Of a stretch of DNA of 11,609 nucleotides, positions 1 through 5,711 are shown one piece after another. Every line of letters starts with the position of its first letter. Positions within the stretch are counted from its first letter, which is position 1. The stretch covers positions 1-11,609 of the forward strand of contig CANOFK010000015.1 in assembly GCA_947565265.1 (NCBI GenBank). The letters are read 5' to 3'. Source of the stretch: an uncultured Clostridia bacterium. GTDB taxonomy: Bacteria; Bacillota; Clostridia; Oscillospirales; Acutalibacteraceae. A program made the translations under genes and the position numbers. Below the pieces are notes generated by a model, which was not told the origin of the DNA, did no database searches, and saw nothing but the letters and a program-made list of their open reading frames with translations.

Positions 1-41
1 AAAATAGACGGCGTTTCGGAGTTTTAAAACAGACTCTAGGG
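1..41 (+). repeat. Right end of a MITE-like element, cut by the window edge
   Basis: This segment is nearly identical to 10426-10464. Both share ACGGCGTTTCGGAGTTTTAA, then AACxGACTCTAGGG. The full-length copy at 10295-10464 shows that this is the right terminal part, in the same orientation. The rest of the copy lies outside the window. It ends 14 bp from the T-tract of a minus-strand terminator. Confidence 0.75.
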
Positions 42-55
42 CCCGTTTCGGGAAC

Positions 56-88
56 AAAAAACCTCGCCAAACAAGGTGCTTGACGAGG
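56..88 (-). terminator. Intrinsic terminator of the epimerase-mazG-HAD operon
   Basis: Read on the minus strand, CCTCGTCAA (80-88) pairs with TTGGCGAGG (62-70) as nine pairs with one G-U. The loop is 9 nt and six T follow (plus-strand A at 56-61). It lies 150 bp beyond the stop codon of the HAD gene and is the first good terminator for that transcript. Confidence 0.8.
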
Positions 89-237
89 TCCTTTTCCTTG
101 AAATCGGCCTAAAACGGGATAAAAGGCGGCGTTCCTCTGGTTGATGGGGAATCGCGGGGGATCTCCCCCTCCCTTAGGCCGGGCGGCCCTTGGGGTAAAC
201 ACCGGCCGGCTGGTACGGGGGAACGGGCGTGGGTTGG

Positions 238-1077
238 CTATATATCTGCCGTGCCCAGCACAAAGCGCTCTATCGCCAACGCCAAGCCATCCTGGTCGTG
301 GGGGGCAGTGACATACCGGGCCGCGGCCAGGGCTTCCGGGGCGGCATCGCCCACCGCCACCGAGCAGCCGGCGGTTTCCAGCATGGTCACATCATTTCCG
401 TTGTCGCCCAGAGCCATCAGTTCCTCCTGCCGGAGGCCCAGCTTTTGGGCCAGCCCCAGCAAAGCCCCGCCCTTGTGGCCCTCCATACTGTTGATCTCTA
501 TGTTATCCGGTATGGAGGACGTTAACCGCAGGCCCCCCAGGGCCTCAATCCGGGCCCATATTTCCAGCCGCTGTTCCGGCTGCATAAAGGGCAGGTTGAT
601 CTTCTCTGGGCACAGCCCCGTTTCCCGCAGCATGGCGGGCAGGCTGTCCGTAAGGGTGTAGGTCTTGCCCTCAATAAAGCCCCACTTGCTCTCCGGCAGG
701 CCGTAATGGGTGCTGGCCAGTTCCGGCATCCCACGGCGGGTAATGGCGCCCCCATGGGCATAGTACTCAATGTATATATCGTATTCGTCCAAAATTGCCT
801 GCACCGCCTGGGCCTTCTCGTTGGAGATCAGGTTTTCTACCACCGCCTGGCCCGTGGAAAGGTCATACACCCCGCCGCCGTTTGAGGTAATGGCATACCG
901 CACCGGCAGTGCCCTGACCTCTTCCGGCAAAAACCCCAGCATACGTCCTGTGGCAGGTACCAGGGCTACGCCCCGGGCCGCCGCAGCCAGCAGGGCCTTC
1001 CGGTTGGCCGCGGGCAGGCGGCTGTGCTGCACAAGCGTGGTCCCGTCCAGGTCAAAGGCCAGCAGTTTTATGGCCAT
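238..1077 (-). CDS. Cof-type HAD-IIB family phosphatase
   Basis: A 279-residue member of the haloacid dehalogenase superfamily, Cof/IIB type: cytosolic Mg-dependent phosphatases that usually act on sugar phosphates or other small phosphometabolites. Visible motifs: motif I FDLDGTT with nucleophile D9 and acid/base D11; motif II Thr43 in PATGR; motif III Lys202 in GHKGGAL; motif IV GDNGND at 224-229, whose acidic residues bind Mg. The middle (about 85-195) is the C2-type cap that sets substrate choice. Length is normal for the family. The start has a strong GGAGGAGGAAG site just upstream. It overlaps the end of the mazG-like gene by 26 bp, so translation is probably coupled. It is last in a three-gene operon. 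The substrate cannot be told from sequence. Confidence 0.93.
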   Translation of the reverse strand: MAIKLLAFDLDGTTLVQHSRLPAANRKALLAAAARGVALVPATGRMLGFLPEEVRALPVRYAITSNGGGVYDLSTGQAVVENLISNEKAQAVQAILDEYDIYIEYYAHGGAITRRGMPELASTHYGLPESKWGFIEGKTYTLTDSLPAMLRETGLCPEKINLPFMQPEQRLEIWARIEALGGLRLTSSIPDNIEINSMEGHKGGALLGLAQKLGLRQEELMALGDNGNDVTMLETAGCSVAVGDAAPEALAAARYVTAPHDQDGLALAIERFVLGTADI

Positions 1078-1390
1078 TTTCTTCCTCCTCCACCATATAC
1101 TTCCGCCAACCGCCCTCTACCTTTTCATAGCGCCGCCGGCGGTTAATGTCCATTTTCCGCACCACCTCGTCCTCCAGGTCAAGGCCCAGTATCTCTGCCA
1201 GCCCCAGCAAGTAGATGGCAATATCCGCCAGTTCCTCACCCAAATCGGGTTTCCCGTCCCGCCAGGCGGCGTGGGCCTCGGCCATTTCGCCGTACAGGTA
1301 GCAGAACTCCAAATTCACGTCTGTCACATTGAAGTGGTGATCCAGCTTATTCTGATAAACCTGCTTTTGCAGCTTTTTCCAGTCCTCCAT
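1052..1390 (-). CDS. MazG-like nucleotide pyrophosphohydrolase
   Basis: A 112-residue, all-helical protein with the MazG/all-alpha NTP-PPase pattern: E35xxE38 in GEMAEA, then E52/E53 and D56 in GEELADI, then K79-x-D81-x-N83 followed by arginines. The acidic residues would bind Mg, and the family splits (d)NTPs into NMP and pyrophosphate, often to clear damaged nucleotides. I chose ATG 1390 (MEDWKKLQ) because AAAGGAGG lies 6 nt upstream. The same frame runs up to 1444, but that adds a Pro/Gly-rich stretch unlike the family. It sits 60 bp after the epimerase gene and overlaps the HAD phosphatase start by 26 bp. An odd point is the basic RRRR (84-87) and the acidic EEEE near the C-terminus. Family is fairly sure; substrate unknown. 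Confidence 0.85.
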   Translation of the reverse strand: MEDWKKLQKQVYQNKLDHHFNVTDVNLEFCYLYGEMAEAHAAWRDGKPDLGEELADIAIYLLGLAEILGLDLEDEVVRKMDINRRRRYEKVEGGWRKYMVEEEENGHKTAGL

Positions 1391-1450
1391 ATGGCCCCTC
1401 CTTTCAGGGTATTTCCCCGGCTTGCCACCGCCGGGCGGGCACAAAGCCCC

Positions 1451-2326
1451 TTAGAGCAGGGCCACCCGGAAACTGTGCTCCTCCTGCCCGCCGGGCGCAA
1501 GCAGGGTCATACCCTTTTTCTCTGTGAATTCGTCCCCCTCCCCTACTAAGGTAGCACAGCCTGTCCAGGGTTCCAGGCAGATGTAGGGGCCGTCGTTCAC
1601 CGCCGACCAGATACCCAGCATGGGGAACCCGGCAAAGCCCATCTCGATCCCCCGGCCGGTGGACTTGTTGACCACCCGCACCGCCTGGGAACGCAGGCCT
1701 TCAAACACCAGGGCGTCCTGGTAAAACAGGTCGTGCCGCAAGGGAATCTCCCGGCCCTCCAGCCGGAAACCGGGCTTGTCCCAGTCGATCAGCCCGGCTT
1801 GCAGGTCAATGACCGGGCAAACCTGGCTCTCCGCCTGGTCAAACTGGATGGTGTAGTCCTCGAAAGCCGCGGCCTCCCCCACCGGCACAAGAAAGCCGGG
1901 GTGGCCCCCTATCGCGTAGGGCAGCGCCTGGCTGCCGGGGTTTTCTACGGTAAACCGGGTGGTGATGCTTTTGCCTTGCAGTGTATAAGCCACCGTCAGC
2001 TTGAAATCAAAGGGATAGACGGCTTTTGTTTCCTCGGTGGCGGTAAGCACCAGGGAAATGCTGTCCTCCGCCTGCGCCGCTAGGGTGAACTGGCTGTGTT
2101 TGGCAAAGCCGTGGCGGCCCATCTCATACCACTGGCCGTCGATGCGGGTTTTCCCCTCCCGCAGGGCGCCTACAATGGGGAACAGCACTGGGGCGTGCTC
2201 CTTCCAGTAGCGGGGGTCGCCTGTCCACAGGTATTCCGCGCCGTCCGGGCCTTTCAGGGAAACCAACTGGGCCCCCAGGGTGTCTATCTGGGCGGTCAAC
2301 TGGCTGTTTTTTATCTGGTAAATCAT
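1451..2326 (-). CDS. Aldose 1-epimerase family protein (LacX-like)
   Basis: A 291-residue cytosolic protein of the galactose-mutarotase fold, closest in pattern to the LacX group, which interconvert alpha and beta anomers of sugars or sugar phosphates. Evidence: the N-terminal beta strands with LGAQLVSLKG, PVLFPIVG (46-53), GRHGFAK with H72, GGHPGF with H142, and CLEPW with E252. These match the conserved His/His/Glu active-site positions. The open frame extends back to 2578, but ATG 2326 gives the family N-terminus (MIYQIKNSQLTAQIDTLGAQ) and has GGAAGGAG about 11 nt upstream. It is first in the minus-strand operon, behind the promoter at 2361-2389. The substrate of LacX-like epimerases is not settled, so none is given. 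Confidence 0.9.
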   Translation of the reverse strand: MIYQIKNSQLTAQIDTLGAQLVSLKGPDGAEYLWTGDPRYWKEHAPVLFPIVGALREGKTRIDGQWYEMGRHGFAKHSQFTLAAQAEDSISLVLTATEETKAVYPFDFKLTVAYTLQGKSITTRFTVENPGSQALPYAIGGHPGFLVPVGEAAAFEDYTIQFDQAESQVCPVIDLQAGLIDWDKPGFRLEGREIPLRHDLFYQDALVFEGLRSQAVRVVNKSTGRGIEMGFAGFPMLGIWSAVNDGPYICLEPWTGCATLVGEGDEFTEKKGMTLLAPGGQEEHSFRVALL

Positions 2327-2360
2327 CCTCAAATTTCTCTCCTTCCAGTGCTTTTTCCCC

Positions 2361-2389
2361 ATTATAGCAAACGGGGCGGCGGGTTGCAA
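2361..2389 (-). promoter_or_regulatory. Sigma-A promoter for the epimerase-mazG-HAD operon
   Basis: On the minus strand TTGCAA (2384-2389), a 17-bp spacer, and a perfect TATAAT (2361-2366). Transcription would start near 2354, leaving a leader of about 28 nt before the epimerase ATG. Confidence 0.75.
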
Positions 2390-2408
2390 GGAGAATTTGG
2401 CAAAAGCC

Positions 2409-2437
2409 TTTACCTTTGGGCGGGTTTGTGGTAAGAT
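2409..2437 (+). promoter_or_regulatory. Divergent sigma-A promoter for dtd
   Basis: TTTACC (2409-2414), a 17-bp spacer and TAAGAT (2432-2437), each 4 of 6 to consensus. The two divergent -35 boxes are only 19 bp apart, so one DNA-binding protein could affect both. The leader to the dtd start would be about 90-110 nt. Confidence 0.5.
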
Positions 2438-2551
2438 AGGGGCAGAACCGCCCCCCCGGAAGGCCCCATGCCGACGGAGGGGGTGGCGATTACACCGGCA
2501 AGCAAAACACATACATGAGCTATACAGGAGGGGGTGCTGCCGGGTGTTCCT

Positions 2552-3004
2552 TTGCGGGCTGTTATACAGCGTGTGCACTCTGCCCAGGTGACGGTTAACG
2601 GGGATGTTTCCCGCTCTATCGGCCAGGGGCTGCTGGTATTTTTGGGCGTTTTGAAGGGCGATACCGCCGCGCAGGTGGACATTTTGGCTGAAAAAACCGC
2701 CAATTTACGGGTATTTTCGGACAAGGCGGGCAAACTCAACCTGGCTTTGGGGGATATGGGGGGCGAGGTGATGGTTATTTCGAACTTTACGCTGGGGAGC
2801 GACTGCCGGAAGGGGCGCAGGCCCTCGTTTGACCTGGCGGCGGCGCCGGGGGAGGCGGAGGCGCTTTACCGGCGGTTTACGGAGCGGCTGCGCGCCCTGG
2901 GCCTGCCGGTTACTACCGGGGAATTTGGGGCGGATATGCGCATATTGGCCGAAAACGACGGCCCTGTTACCCTGATTTTGGACACGGACAAGTGGCACGT
3001 GTAG
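2552..3004 (+). CDS. dtd: D-aminoacyl-tRNA deacylase (Dtd)
   Basis: Dtd removes D-amino acids (and glycine misattached to tRNA-Ala) from tRNA in the cytosol; it is a homodimer. The 150-residue sequence reads MRAVIQRV at the N-terminus, has IGQGLLVFLGV, KGRRPSF and TGEFGADM, and ends with the Gly-cisPro signature NDGPVT (G137-P138). The Ser-Gln-Phe-Thr motif is here S77-N78-F79-T80, a Q-to-N change. The start is uncertain. TTG 2552 gives the exact family N-terminus and motif numbering, but AGGAGG (2527-2532) lies about 19 nt upstream. GTG 2534 is in frame but overlaps that site and would add six residues (VLPGVP, read as MLPGVP) before the family N-terminus. The gene is monocistronic, with its own promoter and terminator. 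Confidence 0.93.
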   Translation: MRAVIQRVHSAQVTVNGDVSRSIGQGLLVFLGVLKGDTAAQVDILAEKTANLRVFSDKAGKLNLALGDMGGEVMVISNFTLGSDCRKGRRPSFDLAAAPGEAEALYRRFTERLRALGLPVTTGEFGADMRILAENDGPVTLILDTDKWHV

Positions 3005-3024
3005 CCCCACGCAGGAGATTTTAT

Positions 3025-3056
3025 GCCCTTTCCTGTAGGCGGGAGAGGGCGTTTTC
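3025..3056 (+). terminator. Intrinsic terminator after dtd
   Basis: GCCCTTTCC (3025-3033) pairs with GGAGAGGGC (3042-3050), nine pairs with one G-U and an 8-nt loop, followed by GTTTTCT. It starts 21 bp after the dtd stop. Confidence 0.7.
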
Positions 3057-3088
3057 TCGATCGGCATTTGACCCAGAAGGGGCCGGGA

Positions 3089-3321
3089 TTGGGGTTAAAG
3101 TGAAAGAAATTGACCTGTTTATAGGGCTGCGGCAGGGGATTTTGCCGGGTTTGCGTGAAGGAAATTGACCGGTTTTTTGCGGATTGGCAGGAAATTCTCG
3201 CTGGTTAAGGTGAACTATATCGACCGGTTTTCCTGTGCCGGGAGGGGGTTAGGGTGAAGAAAACTGACTTTTTTTGGGGGAACGGAACCGGGTTAGGGTG
3301 AAGAAACTTGACAAAACGGGC
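3089..3321 (+). repeat. Array of five degenerate ~30-bp repeats, phased at multiples of 11 bp
   Basis: Five copies resemble GGTTAGGGTGAAGAAATTGA followed by CCGGTTTT. The GTGAA cores begin at 3100, 3155, 3210, 3254 and 3298; the (T/C)(T/C)GAC cores begin at 3110, 3165, 3220, 3264 and 3308. Spacings are therefore 55, 55, 44 and 44 bp. All lie in one direction. No open frame of note covers them and no -10 box lies at a proper distance from the TTGAC cores, so they are not obvious promoters. Function unknown. Even helical phasing would suit a protein-binding array, but this is inference. Confidence 0.7.
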
Positions 3322-3410
3322 GGTTTGTGGGCAGATAACAGGCCGGTTATGGACAGTTCTTCCAGGGTTCTTCGGGGGATATTGGGGGGATAAGCGGGCG
3401 GTCTTAGCCG

Positions 3411-3470
3411 GTTTATTTGATTATAATCATACTATTTTACATATTATTCTATATGGCTCACTATAGCCGT
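3411..3470. other. AT-rich patch with a 12-bp palindrome
   Basis: About 60 bp of AT-rich DNA between GC-rich repeats. It contains the perfect palindrome TGATTATAATCA (3418-3429). It could be a protein site or simply the junction between two repeat blocks. Apart from this, 3322-3565 shows no gene I can support. Confidence 0.35.
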
Positions 3471-3565
3471 TCGTGGTCGCGGGGCAGGCGGCGTTTTTGG
3501 TGACGGCATTTTGCCTGCCGGGGGTCGAGGCGGTGTGCCGAAGGGGGGCATCGCGGGTCGAAGGA

Positions 3566-3936
3566 CCGGGCGGCGAACCCTTGCGGCTGGGCTTTTGCCT
3601 TTGGGGACAGGAGCCGGACTTTGCGGGGCGCCTTGGGCGTTGGCTCATCGGCCAGAGCCCTTAAGCCGCAAGCTTGGAAAAGGGCGGCTGGGCCGGGCGG
3701 CGAACCCTTGCGGCTGGGCTTTTGCCTTTGGGGACGGGAGCCGGACTTTGCGGGGGCGCTTTGGGCGTTGGCTCATCAGCCGCAAGCTTGGAAAAGGGCG
3801 GCTGGGCCGGGCGGCGAAACCTTGCGGCTGGGCTTTTGCCTTTGGGAACGGGAGCCGGACTTTGCGGGGGCGCTTTGGGCGTTGGCTCATCGGCCAGAGC
3901 CCTTAAGCCGCAAGCTTGGAAAAGGGCGGGGCCGGG
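3566..3936. repeat. Tandem repeat, three units of 127, 114 and 125 bp
   Basis: Units begin at CCGGGCGGCGAA in 3566, 3693 and 3807, and a fourth partial unit begins at 3932. Sequence is nearly identical between units. The second unit lacks 13 bp around GGCCAGAGCCCTTAAG, and the last lost 2 bp near its end. Unit lengths that are not all multiples of three, with the same sequence in every frame, argue against coding. Each internal junction carries AGCCGCAAG and CTTGCGGCT as 9-bp inverted arms (for example 3664-3672 and 3707-3715). Several short open frames cross it but none looks like a protein. Confidence 0.85.
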
Positions 3937-4089
3937 CGGCGCAGTTTAGATTATACCCGATATAAATCGCCGAATAAAAATATTGCTAGACGATACGGGA
4001 GAGGACGGCTCTTGCGAGGGGGCTTGGTGTGGGGCCCGGATCGGCAAAAAGGGAAAGCTGCCATGGCCCTGGCGGGCGGCCTTTTGGGG

Positions 4090-4172
4090 GGCGGGCACAG
4101 AAGTTTCGTCCACCTTTTTAAAGGTGGTAGGGATTCCCAAGGGACAACGTCCCTTGGGCCGCCGGAGGCACA
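4090..4172. repeat. Hairpin repeat ending in CCGCCGGAGGCA, long-arm copy
   Basis: Two adjacent perfect hairpins: CCACCTTT/AAAGGTGG (4110-4127) and CCCAAGGGAC/GTCCCTTGGG (4136-4158, loop AAC). They are followed by CCGCCGGAGGCA (4159-4170). The same tail follows a different hairpin at 5639-5682, and the text before it (AAAGGTGGTAGGG against GAAGGGTGTAGGG) is also related. The surrounding 3937-4230 has open frames on both strands but no recognisable protein, so I treat it as non-coding repeat DNA. Confidence 0.6.
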
Positions 4173-4251
4173 TCAGGGGCACACCAGGACACGCCAGGGA
4201 TGGGCTTTGGATGTTATACATTTATTATTCTTTAATAAGGAGAAAAATGGT

Positions 4252-5142
4252 ATGAACAAGGATTTTTTGCAGGTACTGATGGATCGGACGGGGTTTCCGG
4301 CGGAGGCGCAGGAGGCCTACCGGGAGGCGGCGGGCCGGTTGGACCCGGCGCAGATGGACGGGGCTATCGCCTACTACTATGAGAACGACTTCGACACCCA
4401 ACTGGTGGCCCCGCTGGTGGAAAAGATGGCCGAGGACAGCGGGGTGCCGGTGTTTACGGTGTGGGGGCTGTTTTTGGCCTTTGCCGCCGAGCGCGCCCAC
4501 GGGGACTATTTGCAGAACGGCATCAGCGAAGAGGTGTTTTTTGACACCTTCTGCGATTTGCGCTACAAGGTTTTGGAATGCCGGCATAATAAGGGCGTGT
4601 GGGGGAATTTTGTGGCCTTTTGGTACCCGATTTTCTACCGCTGCGACATTGTAAAACTGGGGCGGCTGGAGTACGAGTGCATTGCCTATAACGGCCCCGC
4701 CTGCACGGTGGCCGGACAGCAGCTACAGCCCGGCGACCAGGTGCTGAGCATCCACATCCCCTCCAGCGGCGAGCCCTTTGACCAGGCCGCCCGGCTGGCC
4801 TCTTACCGGCTGGCCTATGACTTCTTTAAGGAGCGCCGGGGGGAGCGGCCGTTGATTTGCGTGTGCCACTCTTGGCTGCTGTACCCGGAATACCGGAAGG
4901 TGCTGCCGGGGACCTCTAACATTGTGGGCTTTATGGACGATTTTACCATTTTGCGGGTGGACGACGGCAGCTTTGACGATAACTGGCGGGTCTTTGGCCC
5001 GGACGCCGACCTGCCCGCCGCTGAGCTGCCCGAAAAGACCTCTATGCAGCGGGCCTTTAAGGCCCATTTGCTGGCGGGCGGCAAAACCGGCTCCGCTTTG
5101 GGCGTGCTGGTCTTTGACGGGGAGAAACTGCTGAAGGACTGA
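4252..5142 (+). CDS. Acyltransferase domain-containing protein (NAT_N / GNAT_C type)
   Basis: A 296-residue soluble protein. The N-terminal part (about 1-125) is helical and ends with a stretch rich in Phe, Trp and Tyr. The C-terminal part (about 130-260) has the GNAT-like C-terminal-domain signatures LGRLEYE (136-142), SIHIPSSGEP (166-175), CHSWLLYPEYRKVLP (205-219) and TSNIVGFMDDF (221-231). The family is annotated as acyltransferase; its substrate is not known to me. The open frame runs back to 3916, through repeat DNA, but ATG 4252 has AAGGAG 9 nt upstream and gives a normal length. There is a 29-residue tail after the domain rich in Lys and Gly. It stands alone between two repeat-rich gaps. 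I see no clear promoter; the AT-rich stretch at 4213-4236 is the likeliest place. Confidence 0.8.
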   Translation: MNKDFLQVLMDRTGFPAEAQEAYREAAGRLDPAQMDGAIAYYYENDFDTQLVAPLVEKMAEDSGVPVFTVWGLFLAFAAERAHGDYLQNGISEEVFFDTFCDLRYKVLECRHNKGVWGNFVAFWYPIFYRCDIVKLGRLEYECIAYNGPACTVAGQQLQPGDQVLSIHIPSSGEPFDQAARLASYRLAYDFFKERRGERPLICVCHSWLLYPEYRKVLPGTSNIVGFMDDFTILRVDDGSFDDNWRVFGPDADLPAAELPEKTSMQRAFKAHLLAGGKTGSALGVLVFDGEKLLKD

Positions 5143-5161
5143 CGGGCCGCCCTGCCCGGCT

Positions 5162-5202
5162 GGGCGCATAAAAGTCTTTGAAGGGTGTTGGGGGCAAAAA
5201 AA
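5162..5202 (+). repeat. Short copy of the GCGCAT repeat
   Basis: GGGCGCATAAAAGTCTTTGA followed by AGGGTGT and G-rich sequence, then GCAAAAAAA. It matches 5614-5640 for 27 bp and then lacks the large hairpin found there, rejoining at GGCAAAAAA. It looks like the same element with the palindrome removed. It begins 20 bp after the acyltransferase stop. Confidence 0.7.
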
Positions 5203-5209
5203 GGGAGGC

Positions 5210-5500
5210 GTGTCCAAAAAGCGTTTATGACGAAATTCTGGCCTCTGGCAGCGGAGAGTTGGCTACGCCAACTCTTGGGCTTTGATTCTCGGCTGCCGCC
5301 TCGGTCGGCGACGGGAAATCGCCACTGGCGATTGTCGCCCCCTAAAAAACCCACCACCTTTGAAAAGGGCGAGGGCCACCGACTACTTGGCGCAGCCAAG
5401 TAGAGCGGCCGTCACGAGCCGACCGAACCGGCAGGTGAGAAGACGAAACTTTTACTATTGTTCTCTGGAGCCTCGCTTGTAAACTCTTCGCTTTGGACAC
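5210..5500. repeat. 291-bp MITE-like element with inverted ends and three strong hairpins
   Basis: The ends GTGTCCAAAAAGCG (5210-5223) and CGCTTTGGACAC (5489-5500) are inverted copies differing by two bases of A-tract length. Inside are three perfect hairpins: AGAGTTGGC/GCCAACTCT (5255-5275, loop TAC); GGCGAC plus AATCGCC paired with GGCGATT plus GTCGCC (5307-5339); and CTACTTGGC/GCCAAGTAG (5383-5403, loop GCA). Short frames on both strands cross it, such as one containing SWLRQLLGFDSRLPP. From memory, similar peptides are common as hypothetical proteins in gut Clostridia, which would fit a dispersed repeat rather than a gene. There is no transposase, so any movement would depend on another locus. 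Confidence 0.65.
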
Positions 5501-5545
5501 ACCCAACGAAGAGAAAGAAGAGAAGAATAAAAAAAGAAAAAAGAA

Positions 5546-5577
5546 GAAAACCCACCCTGGATATGGGGTGGGTTTTC
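5546..5577 (-). terminator. Bidirectional intrinsic terminator
   Basis: GAAAACCCACCC (5546-5557) pairs perfectly with GGGTGGGTTTTC (5566-5577) around an 8-nt loop. The minus-strand reading continues into a long T-rich tract, which suits termination of the flavodiiron gene 135 bp upstream of it. The plus-strand reading also ends in TTTTCTTT, so it could stop transcription from the acyltransferase side. Confidence 0.8.
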
Positions 5578-5612
5578 TTTGTGGGTATGCCGCCGGGGTT
5601 AGCAGAAACGGC

Positions 5613-5699
5613 GGGGCGCATAAAAGTCTTTGAAGGGTGTAGGGGAACTTTCTTCAGAAAGTTCCCCTACCCGCCGGAGGCAAAAAAGAGATGCGCCCC
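5613..5699. repeat. Full GCGCAT repeat with inverted ends and a 15-bp hairpin
   Basis: GGGGCGCAT (5613-5621) and ATGCGCCCC (5691-5699) are perfect inverted ends. Between them is a hairpin with a perfect 15-bp stem, arms 5639-5653 and 5656-5670, followed by CCGCCGGAGGCAAAAAA. The first part matches the short copy at 5162-5202. The right end lies 12 bp from the flavodiiron stop codon, so the transcript carries this structure in its 3' region. No T-tract follows the hairpin on either strand, so it is not a classical terminator. Confidence 0.75.
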
Positions 5700-5711
5700 A
5701 GGGGGAAACGG

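Noticed and set aside
3110..3312. Row of promoters at the TTGAC cores
   Set aside because: No -10-like hexamer lies 16-18 bp after the cores I checked, and the cores belong to a longer conserved repeat.
3089..3321. CRISPR array
   Set aside because: The five ~30-bp repeats are degenerate, the gaps between them are only 14-25 bp, and there are no cas genes. CRISPR repeats are near-identical with spacers of about 30-40 bp.
3511..3965. Overlapping small frames in the tandem repeat
   Set aside because: They arise from the 127-bp repeat read in several frames. Unit lengths of 127 and 125 bp shift the frame, so no protein is kept.
4815..5399. 194-residue minus-strand frame ending in the 291-bp element
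   Set aside because: It runs antisense through the acyltransferase gene and the hairpin element; the matching peptides in other genomes, as I recall, come from the repeat itself.
5639..5670. 15-bp hairpin as terminator of the flavodiiron gene
   Set aside because: No T-tract follows it on the minus strand; the real candidate is the hairpin at 5546-5577, which has a T-rich tail.
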